64,000 nt of DNA from Bifidobacterium callitrichos DSM 23973 (GCF_000741175.1 NZ_JGYS01000005.1:124001-188000), one strand, 5' to 3'. Shown: positions 1 to 9,187, counted from the first letter of the stretch. Notes: generated from the sequence alone by a model not told the origin. Numbers and translations: made by a program.

Positions 1-446
1 ATCGTGCCCACCGGATTGCCCAGCATGTGCAGGAACCGGGCGAGCTTGTCGACGGTGGCCACCCCTTCCTGTGGGCTGGCGGCGCTGACGGCGAAGATTG
101 CGAGCGTGTTCGACGGATTGCCGGCCATCTGAGAGGCGAGCGTGCCCACCTCCTCGGGCGTCGGGTCGGCGAACAGCAGCGGCATGTCCGGATCGGACAG
201 GGTGTCGCGTTCGGATGTCGGCACGATCGCGGCGTAGGCGCCTGCCCTGCGCGCCCGGCGCAGCGCGTCCATGCTCATGTCGTGGCCGGGGTGGAAGAGC
301 GCGCCTGGCTCGATCGAGTCGAGATCGTCGGCGAGCGAGGTGACGGTGACGTGTCCGGCGAACGGCGGCACCAGTTCCCACCCGTAATGCTCGACGAGGT
401 GCCCGAGGGTCATGCGCTGCATGATCGACTCATTGACTGCACTCAT
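1..446 (-). CDS. MurE-like protein with degenerate P-loop (partial, runs off the left edge)
   Basis: The N-terminal 148 residues are visible. They resemble the N-terminal domain of Mur ligases: a segment with LADDLDSIEPGALF, then GAYAAIVPTSE, then the strand-loop-helix where MurE carries its ATP-binding TGTNGKT. Here that loop reads AVSAASPQEG, with no GK[T/S], so ATP-dependent ligation by this protein is doubtful. The position directly after ftsI is where murE usually sits. Start ATG at 446 has AAAGGGAC upstream. It lies 28 bases after the ftsI stop and is probably co-transcribed with it. It may be a structural or regulatory paralogue, with a functional MurE elsewhere. The family call is moderate; the lost motif is seen directly. 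Confidence 0.6.
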   Translation of the reverse strand, partial: MSAVNESIMQRMTLGHLVEHYGWELVPPFAGHVTVTSLADDLDSIEPGALFHPGHDMSMDALRRARRAGAYAAIVPTSERDTLSDPDMPLLFADPTPEEVGTLASQMAGNPSNTLAIFAVSAASPQEGVATVDKLARFLHMLGNPVGT

Positions 447-474
447 AGTGTCCCTTTCATCATTGCGCCGCTTT

Positions 475-2298
475 TCACCAATCCACTGCAATAGCATCCG
501 TGCGCGGAGACGAGGTGGGCACTTCGTACTTCTGCATAAGGAATTCACCAATCTTGGCGAACAATGCGCCGGAGGTGAGACCGCCGTACGTGCCGTCGGG
601 ATCCTGCATGACGACGGTGACGACATAGCGCGGATTGTCGGCGGGCAGGATGCCGACGAAGTCGGCGATGATCGAGGTGAGCCGTCCGTCGGCTCCCGCG
701 ACCTCGGCGGTGCCGGTCTTCGCGGCGACGCGGTAGCCATTGACGCCGGCGGTGGCCTTGTACTCCTCGCCGACCGACTCCATAGCGTTCCTCAGCTGTT
801 TGGCGTACTGCTCGTCGATGACGCGCGTGGCCTCGTTGTGCACCTTGTCGGTGACGTGCCCGTCCGCGTCGGTGATCGACTTGATGATCGACTGCTTGCG
901 GATGACGCCGTCATTGGCGATGACGGAGATGGCTCGCGTCAGCTGCAGGGGGTTGACGGTGTATCCCTGGCCGAACAGGACGGTGTCCTTGGTGCGCCCG
1001 TCCCAGGCGGAGGGGGATGCGAGGATGCCGTTCGTCTCGCCGGGCAGATCGAGCCCGGTGGGCTGTCCGATGCCGAATTTGGTGAGCATCTCATGGCGCT
1101 GCTGGGGCGTCACGTTCTTGGCGGCCATGACCATGCCGACGTTCGACGAGTTCCTCAGGATGCCGGCGAGCGTCCAATGCTCGCTGCCGTGCTCGTGGGA
1201 GTCGTGGAACTTCTGTCCGTTCCAGTCGATCTCGTAGGGGACGGTGAACTTGTCGTCGATCTTGTGCGCACCGTTCTGCAGGATCGCGGCCATCGCGGGC
1301 ACCTTGCCCACCGATCCGGGCTCGAAGGTCTGCGTGACCGCACGGGAGGCGTTGAGCTTGGCCTGGTCGGAGCCAGCCTGGATCTGGTCGCTGTCCTCCA
1401 GGGCGATGATCTCGCCGGTGCGGCAGTCCTCGACCACGGCGACGCCCCACTTGGCGTGGAAGCTCGCGACCCCCTCGGTCAGGACCTTCTTGACGTACCA
1501 GTCGACATCGGCGTCGATGGTCAGACTCACGTCCTTGCCGTCGACCGCGTCCTTCGATTCGGTGACGGTGCCGGGGATGACCTCGCCGCCGAGGCCGCGC
1601 TGGTACACGGTGTAGCCGTCGGTGCCCTTGAGCGTCTCGTTGAGGGCGCTTTCCAGTCCGGCCGCGCCCTCACCCTCGTCGTTGACGCCTCCGAGCAGGG
1701 ATCCGAGCAGCGTGTTCTCGGCGTAGACGCGTTCGCTGCTCAGCTCGCCGTAGACGATGCCGGCGAGTCCCAGCTTGTCGATCTTGCGCTTGACGGCGGG
1801 GGTGACGTCCTTCTTGATGATGAGGTACTTGCCGTCGCCGTTGAGCTTGGCCCCCAGTTCGAGCGCGTCGACCTTGAGGATCGGGGCGAGCAGACGCGCC
1901 ACGGCGGCCGCGCCCGTGGCGCCGACCGGCTTGCCGTTGACCTGATGGCAGTATCCGAGCGTCTTGGCCTGCTTGGATCCGCACGCCACCGGCGTGAACG
2001 CGGTGGCGGCGTCGGGGATGCCGATGATGTTGTAGCGCTCGACGCTCTGGGCGAGCACCGTGCCGTTGGTGTCGGTGATCCTGCCGCGGTTGGAGCGGAT
2101 CGTGATCCTGCTGGTGCGCATATCGGTGGCCGCCTGCGCGGTGGCGCGCCCCTGCAGCAGCTGCACGCGGGCGAGCTGGAGCAGGCACGAGCCCGCCACC
2201 ACGGCGAGCACCATGCCGATGACGAGGCAGCGGAACATGAAGGAGTCCAGTCCATGCCTGCGCATGAACCCCTTGTAGAAGGGCTCCCTTCGTGCCAT
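475..2298 (-). CDS. ftsI: Peptidoglycan D,D-transpeptidase FtsI (class B PBP)
   Basis: Septal transpeptidase that cross-links peptidoglycan at the division site, 607 residues. A single membrane anchor lies at about residues 21-45, followed by the PBP dimerisation domain and the transpeptidase domain. Catalytic motifs are SVGK (Ser329, Lys332) after FEPG, SSN at 384-386 and KTGT at 527-530. The usual FEPGSTFK is FEPGSVGK here, but the Ser and Lys are kept. Its start abuts the ftsL-like stop, which indicates translational coupling within the division operon. Confidence 0.95.
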   Translation of the reverse strand: MARREPFYKGFMRRHGLDSFMFRCLVIGMVLAVVAGSCLLQLARVQLLQGRATAQAATDMRTSRITIRSNRGRITDTNGTVLAQSVERYNIIGIPDAATAFTPVACGSKQAKTLGYCHQVNGKPVGATGAAAVARLLAPILKVDALELGAKLNGDGKYLIIKKDVTPAVKRKIDKLGLAGIVYGELSSERVYAENTLLGSLLGGVNDEGEGAAGLESALNETLKGTDGYTVYQRGLGGEVIPGTVTESKDAVDGKDVSLTIDADVDWYVKKVLTEGVASFHAKWGVAVVEDCRTGEIIALEDSDQIQAGSDQAKLNASRAVTQTFEPGSVGKVPAMAAILQNGAHKIDDKFTVPYEIDWNGQKFHDSHEHGSEHWTLAGILRNSSNVGMVMAAKNVTPQQRHEMLTKFGIGQPTGLDLPGETNGILASPSAWDGRTKDTVLFGQGYTVNPLQLTRAISVIANDGVIRKQSIIKSITDADGHVTDKVHNEATRVIDEQYAKQLRNAMESVGEEYKATAGVNGYRVAAKTGTAEVAGADGRLTSIIADFVGILPADNPRYVVTVVMQDPDGTYGGLTSGALFAKIGEFLMQKYEVPTSSPRTDAIAVDW

Positions 2299-2751
2299 TT
2301 ACTTACCCTCCGTGGACTTGTAGCCGTTGAGATCGATGGATACGGAACTGGACTGCGGAACCATGCCCATGTCGCTGGCCTTCTGCGGCAGGGATGCCTG
2401 CAGCTGGTCAAGCTTGGCCTGATCGTCCTGGACGTCCTGGGTCAGACGGCTGATCGACGTCTCGATCGCCGACACCTCGAACGCGTTCTGCACCATCTGC
2501 GTGCGCAGCATCAGCGCGCCGATGAGGGTGGAGGCGAGGAAGACCACGGCCACGATGATGTGCACGGTCGGGGCGGAGCGGGTGCGCACCCACTCCATGA
2601 ACCGGCTGAAGCCTGCGGCGAGATCGTCCTTGTCCGTGCGTCCTCCGTTGACGACGCGCAGTTCGGGTCGCGATGCGGGCTTCGCCGCGGGCTCGGGCCG
2701 ACGCGAGGCCGGCACCGCGTTGGAACGCAGGGAACGTGCTGTGGCTGCCAT
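2299..2751 (-). CDS. FtsL-like septum formation protein
   Basis: A 150-residue bitopic protein: basic N-terminus, one membrane segment at about residues 60-82, then a heptad-rich helix (ISRLTQDVQDDQAKLDQLQ) outside the membrane. This is the FtsL/DivIC topology, and the place between rsmH and ftsI is where ftsL belongs. It would form the FtsQLB-type complex that activates septal synthesis. Sequence conservation in FtsL is low, so the call rests mostly on topology and synteny. It follows the rsmH stop by three bases. Confidence 0.8.
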   Translation of the reverse strand: MAATARSLRSNAVPASRRPEPAAKPASRPELRVVNGGRTDKDDLAAGFSRFMEWVRTRSAPTVHIIVAVVFLASTLIGALMLRTQMVQNAFEVSAIETSISRLTQDVQDDQAKLDQLQASLPQKASDMGMVPQSSSVSIDLNGYKSTEGK

Positions 2752-2754
2752 GAT

Positions 2755-3915
2755 CTAGTTCCTCTCCCCATACTGGCGGTCGGATGTGCTTGTTGTCTCG
2801 TACCGTTCGATGAAACGGCGTGGTATCGGTCTGACGAGCTCCACCGCGCGCAGGCGTACGGACGCCGATCGCGGGTTCGAGGCGATCTCCTCCTCATCGG
2901 CCTTGATCGCCCCGCGCGTGAGCTCCCTGAAGAACGGCCGCGCCTCGGGAGGCACCACCGGCATGTTCGGCGGCACGTCGGCGACGAGCCCGTCGTTCAT
3001 GAACGTCTTGACGGTCTTGTCCTCCAGCGAGTGGTAGGACTCGACGACGATGCGCCCGTGGCCGCGCAGTCGCAGTGCGATCTGCGGCAGGGTGCGGGCG
3101 AGCTTGTCCAGTTCGCCGTTGACCTCGATACGCAGCGCCTGGAACACGCGCTTGGCGGGGTTGCCCGCCGGCCGGTGCGCCTTGGGGACGACCTCGTCCA
3201 CAAGCGCGTTGAGCTCGGCTGAGGTGGTCAGGGGGCTTTCGGTACGGCGCATGACGATCTCGTGCGCGATCTGGCGGGAGAACTTCTCCTCGCCGTAGGT
3301 CCTGAAGATGCGCGTCAGGCTGCGTTCGTCGTATTCGGCGAGCACCCGTTCGGCGGTCAGCGGCTGGCTGACGTCCATGCGCATGTCGAGCGGCGCATCG
3401 TGCGAATAGGAGAAGCCTCGATCGGTCTCGTCGATCTGCAGGCTCGACAGACCCAGATCCATGAACGCGGCGTCCACGCGGCCGATGCCGTGCTCGTCGA
3501 GCGCCTCGGTGAATTCGTCGAAGGCGGCGTGCACGGGGATGAACCGGTCGGCCAGTCCCTCTCGCCGCATGCGCTCGGCGGCCAGTCCCAACGCCTCGGC
3601 ATCGCGGTCGATGCCGACCAGTCGGGCCTCGGGCACGGCCTTGAGGAATGCCGTGGCGTGTCCGGCGAGTCCCAGCGTGCAGTCCACGATCGTGGGATGC
3701 GCGTCGCGCCCGTCACGCCCGGCAGTGGCCTTCAGGCCGCCGGTGACGAGTCGCACGCAGTCCTCCAGCAGCACGGGACGGTGGATCGCCGCCAGATCTC
3801 GCTCCTGCGTCTCGGTCATATCGTCGTCTTTCCGTTCGTTCGTCTTCGTTGGTCCATTCGGTTCGCGCGGTTCTCGCGGCTCCGCATTCGCGTCGTTCGC
3901 GTCCATGCCGGTCAT
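2755..3915 (-). CDS. rsmH: 16S rRNA (cytosine(1402)-N(4))-methyltransferase RsmH (MraW)
   Basis: Methylates N4 of C1402 in 16S rRNA using SAM. The MraW core starts at HRPVLLEDCVRL (about residue 46); the SAM loop is DCTLGLAGHATAFL and the late motif VVESYHSLEDKTVK. The ATG at 3915 overlaps the mraZ stop by one base (TGATG) and has a strong GGAGGTGG eight bases upstream, inside the mraZ tail, so this start is preferred although it adds a polar 32-residue extension. An alternative ATG before TETQERDLAAIH has a weaker GGAAAG. Length is 386 residues. Confidence 0.95.
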   Translation of the reverse strand: MTGMDANDANAEPREPREPNGPTKTNERKDDDMTETQERDLAAIHRPVLLEDCVRLVTGGLKATAGRDGRDAHPTIVDCTLGLAGHATAFLKAVPEARLVGIDRDAEALGLAAERMRREGLADRFIPVHAAFDEFTEALDEHGIGRVDAAFMDLGLSSLQIDETDRGFSYSHDAPLDMRMDVSQPLTAERVLAEYDERSLTRIFRTYGEEKFSRQIAHEIVMRRTESPLTTSAELNALVDEVVPKAHRPAGNPAKRVFQALRIEVNGELDKLARTLPQIALRLRGHGRIVVESYHSLEDKTVKTFMNDGLVADVPPNMPVVPPEARPFFRELTRGAIKADEEEIASNPRSASVRLRAVELVRPIPRRFIERYETTSTSDRQYGERN

Positions 3916-4490
3916 CAGAACTCCACCTCCGGCAGCACGTCATCCGCGATGTTCGCGTAGTCCTGCTCCTTCTCGGCCAGATAGGACTCCCACGTGGCGC
4001 GGTTCCAGATCTCGGCGCGGGTGCCCACGCCGATCACCACGATGTCGTCCCCCAGATGCGCGTAGTCGCGCAGCATCTGCGGCACCAGCACGCGCCCCTG
4101 CTTGTCCGGCGTCTGGTCCACCGCTCCGGAGAGGAACACGCGCAGGTATTCGCGCGCCGCCTTGTTGCCCACCGAGACGCGCTGGATCTGCATCGCGATG
4201 CGCCGGAACTCGGCCACCGGCAGCAGGTAGACGCAGCGCTCCTGACCGCGGGCCATGACCAGTCCCTGTCCGAGCTGGCCACGCATCTTGGCGGGCAGGG
4301 CCATGCGCCCCTTGGCGTCGATCTTCGGTGTGTAGGTGCCAAGCATCAGAGCGGGCATGCCCAGATCGGCCATCACTCCGGCGACCCCGCCCATCGGCAT
4401 GCCGCCCATCGACTGCGTGGACTGTGCTGACTGGTCCGAACCGCCTTGGGCGGGGTCGAATGCCATGCCGTTCGCGTTTTCGCCGGTCAA
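3915..4490 (-). CDS. mraZ: MraZ, transcriptional regulator of the dcw cluster
   Basis: DNA-binding protein with two SpoVT/AbrB-like MraZ domains: first GTYTPKIDAKGRMALPAKMR, second after QTPDKQGRVLVPQMLRDYA. It controls its own division operon. The protein has an extra Met/Gly/Gln-rich N-terminus of about 45 residues before the first domain. A GTG at 4499 is in frame but lies inside the AAGGAGGTG Shine-Dalgarno. The TTG at 4490, eight bases after GGAGG, is the more likely start (191 residues). An internal ATG just before LGTYTPKID would give the usual family length of about 145. Confidence 0.9.
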   Translation of the reverse strand: MTGENANGMAFDPAQGGSDQSAQSTQSMGGMPMGGVAGVMADLGMPALMLGTYTPKIDAKGRMALPAKMRGQLGQGLVMARGQERCVYLLPVAEFRRIAMQIQRVSVGNKAAREYLRVFLSGAVDQTPDKQGRVLVPQMLRDYAHLGDDIVVIGVGTRAEIWNRATWESYLAEKEQDYANIADDVLPEVEF

Positions 4491-4540
4491 TCGCCCCACC
4501 TCCTTGCCGTTTCACTTCGGACACACCACGCCACACTGAT

Positions 4541-4577
4541 TCCCCACTTTACCCCACGACTCCCCATTTTTCCCCAC
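4541..4577 (-). promoter_or_regulatory. MraZ operator: four TGGGG repeats at 10-bp spacing
   Basis: On the minus strand TGGGG occurs four times with exactly 10 bases between starts (plus-strand CCCCA at 4542, 4552, 4562 and 4572). MraZ is known to bind direct TGGGN repeats of this spacing upstream of mraZ, so autoregulation is the natural reading. The array begins about 50 bases before the mraZ start and lies in the divergent mraZ-helD intergenic region. Confidence 0.85.
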
Positions 4578-4738
4578 CCGATCACACTTTCCGCGCTTTT
4601 TCACGGGGCCCGACCCGAACGGCGAATTCAACCGAAGTTCATCTTCCACGTCGGATCATGCAGTCCGATCGTTCGGGGGAAGGAGTAGATTGGGATACCT
4701 TGAATTTTTCGTTCAGACAAAAGGGAAACGGTACAAGC

Positions 4739-7018
4739 ATGTCGAGTTACGCCTCGCAACTTGAGGAGGAACAGCGCGCGGTGACACGCGCATACGACCG
4801 TCTTGACGCATTGCGCGCCGAAGCCAGGGAACGCCTCGACGCCGTGCGCGCCGCCGGCGCCCACGGCTCCCCCACGCAGCGCACCGAGCGCGACTCCTTC
4901 GCCACGATGTACGAGGACCGCCTCACCCAGCTGCGCTCGGTGGAGGATCGTCTGGTGTTCGGCAGGCTCGACGATTCGGCCGGAGGCCGCCGCTACATCG
5001 GGCGCATAGGGCTGACCGACAAGTCCCACAAGCCCATCCTCACCGATTGGAGGGCGGACGCCGCCCGCCCCTTCTACGAGGCCACCCCCTCGCATCACGG
5101 CGACATCGTGATGCGCCGCCACATCACCCTGAGCTTCCGAGAGGTGGTCGCCGTCGAGGACGAGGTGCTCGACGTGCACTCCGATCAGGTCGGCGAGGCG
5201 TCCAAATCCGGCACGCTCACCGGCGAGGGCGCACTGCTGGCCTCGCTCAGCTCCAGGCGCACCGGCAAGATGACCGACATCGTCGCCACAATCCAGGCCG
5301 AGCAGGACCACATCATCCGCTCGCAGATGGGCCGCGCCGTGGTGGTGCAGGGAGGCCCCGGCACCGGCAAGACCGCCGTGGCGCTGCATCGCGCCGCATA
5401 TCTGCTCTACACGCACCGGCGCACGCTGGAACGCTCCGGCGTGCTCGTGGTCGGCCCGAGCTCGGCGTTCCTACACTACATCGACCAGGTGCTCCCCTCG
5501 CTGGGCGAGACCGGCGTGGTCTCCCGCACCATCGCGGACCTCATCCCCGGCGTGCACGCCACGACGTTCGACACCCCGCGCGCAGCCCAGCTCAAGGGTG
5601 ACCACCGCATGGCCAACGCCATCCGCAACGCCGTCTCCTCCCGCGAGCGCGTGCCCGCCGACCTGCCCGTCGTGCAGATCAGCGGCATCCCGGTGCCGAT
5701 GCTGGCCGCCGACATCGAACAGGCGCAGGCCGAGGCACGCCGCACCCGCCAGCCGCACAACAAGGCGCGCGAGACCTTCGTCAAATCGATGATCTCCGCG
5801 ATGCGCGTGCGCTACGAGGAGCAGCTCGACTACACGCCCGACCAGGACGAGATCAACCGCGCCGTCTCCCTGCTGCGCATGAACGACAAGGTGCGTGTGG
5901 CGCTGAACCTCGCATGGCTGCCGATGACCGGCCCGTGGCTGATCGACGACATGTTCTCCAAGCCGGACAAGCTGCGCCGGTTCGCCCCGTGGCTGTCCGA
6001 CGAGGACGTGGCCGAACTGGTGCGCCCGAAGGGCTCGCCGCTGACCCGCTCCGACGTGCCGCTGCTCGACGAGGCGCTTGAACTGCTCGGAGACGACCCG
6101 AAGGTGGCCGCGCGTCGCAAGCGCGACGAGGCTCGCGCGAAGGAGGCCCTGCAGTTCGCGCAGGATACGCTCGCCCAGAACGGCATCGGCAACGGGCTGG
6201 TCACCTCGCAGATGCTCGTCGACCAGATCAACGGCGACGACGTGGAGCTGACCGCGCAGCGCGCCGGCCGCGACCGCGAATGGGTGTACGGGCACATCGT
6301 CGTCGACGAGGCGCAGGAGCTCACCGCGATGGACTGGCGCATGCTGATGCGGCGCTGCCCCTCGCGCTCGTTCACCATCGTGGGCGATGTGGCGCAGACC
6401 AGCGCCCTCGGCGGCACGCGCTCCTGGCCCAAGACGATGAACCGCCTGTTCGGCCGCGGCAATTGGGATCTCAACGAGCTGACCATCGACTACCGCAACC
6501 CGCAGGAGGTCTCCGATCTGGCCGGACGGTTCGCCGAGGCGCAGGGCCTGTACATCTCCACCGTGCATGCGGTGCGCCGTATCGCCGACGCGGTCACGCG
6601 CACCGTGGTGCCGGATCGCGGCGAACTGGTGGCGGCGGCCGCGCGGGAGGCCGCGGATCTCGCAAGGCGGTTCGTCGCCAAGGACGGATCCGGACGTGTG
6701 GCGATGATCGCCCCGGAGTCGCTGGTGGATACGCTGCGTCCGGCCGTCGCGGCCGCGCTTGCGGATGCGCTCGGCGCCGACGAGGCCGCGCGCATCGCCG
6801 ATCAGGAGCCGTGGGACCGCCAGGTGACGGTGAGCGGCACCGAGGAGGTCAAGGGCCTCGAATACGACGCGGTGGTGCTCGTCGAGCCAAGCCTGATCGA
6901 TCAGGAGTCGCCGAGCCGACTGGTCGCCGCGGCCGATCTGTATGTGGCGATGACCCGACCGACACAGCGTCTGGCCATCGTTCGGACCTCAATGGACGAA
7001 AAGGACCTGGAACTCTAA
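4739..7018 (+). CDS. HelD-type UvrD-like helicase / RNA polymerase recycling factor
   Basis: A 759-residue superfamily 1 ATPase of the HelD family, which in Gram-positive bacteria binds RNA polymerase and frees it from nucleic acid. An N-terminal coiled coil (LEEEQRAVTRAYDRLDALRAE) precedes the 1A domain. Walker A GGPGTGKT lies near residue 205, motif II is VVDEAQE, then GDVAQT, and the late helicase motifs are VSGTEEVKGLEYDAVVL and YVAMTRP. The ATG at 4739 has AAGGGAAA upstream; the longer in-frame extension has no ribosome site. It is divergent from mraZ. Actinobacterial HelD proteins of this size are class II. Confidence 0.88.
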   Translation: MSSYASQLEEEQRAVTRAYDRLDALRAEARERLDAVRAAGAHGSPTQRTERDSFATMYEDRLTQLRSVEDRLVFGRLDDSAGGRRYIGRIGLTDKSHKPILTDWRADAARPFYEATPSHHGDIVMRRHITLSFREVVAVEDEVLDVHSDQVGEASKSGTLTGEGALLASLSSRRTGKMTDIVATIQAEQDHIIRSQMGRAVVVQGGPGTGKTAVALHRAAYLLYTHRRTLERSGVLVVGPSSAFLHYIDQVLPSLGETGVVSRTIADLIPGVHATTFDTPRAAQLKGDHRMANAIRNAVSSRERVPADLPVVQISGIPVPMLAADIEQAQAEARRTRQPHNKARETFVKSMISAMRVRYEEQLDYTPDQDEINRAVSLLRMNDKVRVALNLAWLPMTGPWLIDDMFSKPDKLRRFAPWLSDEDVAELVRPKGSPLTRSDVPLLDEALELLGDDPKVAARRKRDEARAKEALQFAQDTLAQNGIGNGLVTSQMLVDQINGDDVELTAQRAGRDREWVYGHIVVDEAQELTAMDWRMLMRRCPSRSFTIVGDVAQTSALGGTRSWPKTMNRLFGRGNWDLNELTIDYRNPQEVSDLAGRFAEAQGLYISTVHAVRRIADAVTRTVVPDRGELVAAAAREAADLARRFVAKDGSGRVAMIAPESLVDTLRPAVAAALADALGADEAARIADQEPWDRQVTVSGTEEVKGLEYDAVVLVEPSLIDQESPSRLVAAADLYVAMTRPTQRLAIVRTSMDEKDLEL

Positions 7019-7028
7019 GGTGGGAAAC

Positions 7029-8228
7029 ATGCCTAAAGCACTGTTACTGGAAAACATTCATCCCGACGCGGCCCAGTCGCTGCGCGACCACGGTTTCGAG
7101 GTCGTCACGGCGAAGGGCGCGCTGAGCGAGGACGAGCTCATCGACGCACTTGACGGCGTCGACATCGTCGGCGTCCGTTCGAAGACAAGCGTCACCAGGC
7201 GCGTGCTCGAAGCGCGTCCGACGCTGTCCGCGGTCGGATGCTTCTGCATCGGCACGAACCAGGTGGATCTCGACTTCGCCGGCCGTCAGGGCATCGCCGT
7301 GTTCAACGCGCCGTACTCCAACACCCGTTCGGTGGTGGAGCTGGTGATCTGCGACATCATCTGCCTGATGCGCCGCATCCCGGCGCACACGCATCATCTC
7401 AAGCACGGTCTGTGGGACAAGTCCGCCTCCGGTTCGCATGAGGTTCGCGGCAAGACCCTCGGCATCATCGGCTACGGCAACATCGGCTCCCAGTTGAGCG
7501 TGCTGGCCGAGGCACTGGGCATGCGCGTGCTGTTCTACGACCTCGAGGAGAAGCTGGCGATGGGCAACGCCCGCCGCTGCGCCACGCTCAACGAGCTGCT
7601 GGAGCAGTCCGATGCGGTCACGCTGCACGTGGACGGCCGCAAGTCGAACACCGGTTTCTTCGGCGAGGATCAGTTCGCGCATATGAAGCAGGACGCGATC
7701 TTCATCAACGCCTCGCGTGGCTTCGTCGCGGACCTCGACGCCCTCAAGCAGCACCTCGACTCCGGTCACCTCTCCGGCGCGGCCGTGGACGTGTTCCCCG
7801 TCGAGCCGAAGAAGAACGGCGATCCGTTCATCACCTCTCTGGCGGACGAGGACAACATGATCCTCACCCCGCACATCGGCGGTTCGACGCTGGAGGCGCA
7901 GAAGTCGATCGGCCACTTCGTCTCCCAGCGTCTGGAGGACTATTGGGAGAAGGGCTCGACCTCGCTGTCGGTGAACCTGCCGCAGATCAATCTCGGTCCC
8001 AACCGCGGCGTGACACGCATCGCGCACCTGCACGCGAACCTGCCGGGCGTGCTCGCCCGCGTGAACCACGTGCTCGGCGAGGAGAACATCAACATCGCCG
8101 CCCAGTCCCTCGGCACCGAGGGTGAACTCGGCTATGTGGTGACCGATGTCTCCCAGAAGCCGTCGTCGAAGACGCTTGAAGCGCTGCGCGCCATCGAGGG
8201 CACGATCCGCATGCGCGTGATCTCCTGA
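7029..8228 (+). CDS. serA: D-3-phosphoglycerate dehydrogenase
   Basis: First step of serine synthesis: oxidises 3-phosphoglycerate to 3-phosphohydroxypyruvate with NAD. The 399-residue protein has the split catalytic domain, the NAD-binding loop GIIGYGNIGSQL, the signature NASRGFVADLDAL, the catalytic His in TPHIGGST, and a C-terminal ACT domain (ANLPGVLARVNHVLGEENIN onward) for serine feedback. It is the shorter E. coli-like form without the intervening domain of the mycobacterial enzyme. An in-frame GTG at 7020 lies inside the AAGGTGGG ribosome site, so the ATG at 7029 is chosen. It starts just after helD and may be co-transcribed. Confidence 0.95.
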   Translation: MPKALLLENIHPDAAQSLRDHGFEVVTAKGALSEDELIDALDGVDIVGVRSKTSVTRRVLEARPTLSAVGCFCIGTNQVDLDFAGRQGIAVFNAPYSNTRSVVELVICDIICLMRRIPAHTHHLKHGLWDKSASGSHEVRGKTLGIIGYGNIGSQLSVLAEALGMRVLFYDLEEKLAMGNARRCATLNELLEQSDAVTLHVDGRKSNTGFFGEDQFAHMKQDAIFINASRGFVADLDALKQHLDSGHLSGAAVDVFPVEPKKNGDPFITSLADEDNMILTPHIGGSTLEAQKSIGHFVSQRLEDYWEKGSTSLSVNLPQINLGPNRGVTRIAHLHANLPGVLARVNHVLGEENINIAAQSLGTEGELGYVVTDVSQKPSSKTLEALRAIEGTIRMRVIS

Positions 8229-8269
8229 CGGCGGTGTATGGCTCTGACGCATCTGCACGCCAGGGCGTG

Positions 8270-8310
8270 AAAGGGGCTGTGACTCCCCCGCTGGGAGTCA
8301 CAGCCCCTTT
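8270..8310. terminator. Bidirectional terminator between serA and nrdR
   Basis: An 18-bp perfect stem, AAAGGGGCTGTGACTCCC, with a five-base loop (CCGCT) between two convergent genes. A-run on one side and T-run on the other fit use in both directions. Confidence 0.9.
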
Positions 8311-8328
8311 CGTATGGCTTTCTACGTC

Positions 8329-8772
8329 TTATGCGTGCTTCAGCTCGTCGATCGCCGACTGGAAGTCGTCGAGGTTCTCGAAATTCTGGTAGACGCTGGC
8401 GAACCGCAGGTAGGCGACCTCGTCGAGGTCTCGCAGCGGCTTGAGAATCGCCTTGCCGACCTCGTCGGAGGTGACCTGAGCCTGACCGGTGGAGCGCAGA
8501 TCCTCCTCGACGCGCTGGCCGAGCATCTTCAGATCGTTCTCCTTGACCGGCCTTCCCTGGCATGCCTTACGCACACCCGAGATGACCTTGTCACGGTTGA
8601 ACGGCTCCAGACTCCCGGAGCGCTTCTCCACCAGCAACGTAGTGGTTTCCAGCGTGGTGAACCGCTTGTTGCAGTACAGGCACATGCGGCGACGACGGAT
8701 GGAGTAGCCGTCCTCGCTGACACGAGTTTCCACAACCTTGGTTTCGGCATGATGACAGTAAGGGCAATGCAT
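8329..8772 (-). CDS. nrdR: Transcriptional repressor NrdR
   Basis: Zinc- and nucleotide-dependent repressor of ribonucleotide reductase genes. The N-terminal zinc ribbon is CPYC near the start and CLYC about 28 residues later; the ATP-cone begins at LVEKRSGSLEPFNRDKVI. With the start at MHCPYC it has 147 residues, the usual size. An in-frame ATG four codons upstream (MVEF) is possible; longer extensions are not supported. It sits next to the LysM protein and lexA as in other actinobacteria. Confidence 0.93.
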   Translation of the reverse strand: MHCPYCHHAETKVVETRVSEDGYSIRRRRMCLYCNKRFTTLETTTLLVEKRSGSLEPFNRDKVISGVRKACQGRPVKENDLKMLGQRVEEDLRSTGQAQVTSDEVGKAILKPLRDLDEVAYLRFASVYQNFENLDDFQSAIDELKHA

Positions 8773-8878
8773 GAACTCCACCATACCGTGCCAATCACGG
8801 AAATTGCCATTCCCACGGGGTTTCGCATGACCAATCATTCGAAAATCCACCGGCGGACGCCGCAGGGACTCCCCTCGT

Positions 8879-9172
8879 CTAGTCATCCGGTTCCTCCACA
8901 GGCACGAGGATACGCTGACCCACCTCAAGCGACGTGCCTTCCAGATGGTTGAGCTCCACCAGCTCCTCCACCGATTGGTTGACGTCACCGCCTTCGGGCG
9001 TAACCATCTGCGCATAGGTCCACAGCGTCTGACCGGGTTGCACGGTATAGCTCTCCACCTCCATGGGCCCCGCCGCCGAATCGGCCATCGACGGACTGAA
9101 CGCACTCAATGCGGCCACTGCCACGAGCACAACCAGCAGCAGCGCCATGATCCTTGACAGGATTCGTTCCAT
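8879..9172 (-). CDS. LysM-domain membrane protein, likely SOS cell-division inhibitor
   Basis: A 97-residue protein with an N-terminal membrane segment (IMALLLVVLVAVAALSAF) and one LysM domain (SYTVQPGQTLWTYAQMV to VGQRILVPVEE). It is divergent from lexA, with LexA boxes between them and nrdR downstream. This is the arrangement of M. tuberculosis Rv2719c and resembles B. subtilis yneA, both SOS-induced proteins that delay division. The ATG at 9172 follows GAGGG; the in-frame upstream extension would cover LexA box 1. Function is inferred from domain and context. Confidence 0.8.
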   Translation of the reverse strand: MERILSRIMALLLVVLVAVAALSAFSPSMADSAAGPMEVESYTVQPGQTLWTYAQMVTPEGGDVNQSVEELVELNHLEGTSLEVGQRILVPVEEPDD

Positions 9173-9187
9173 GGTCACCACACCCTC

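Noticed and set aside
412-3222. 936-residue plus-strand open frame over ftsI-ftsL-rsmH
   Set aside because: Antisense shadow of well-supported division genes; Gly/Val/Asp/Arg-rich composition typical of reversed high-GC codons.
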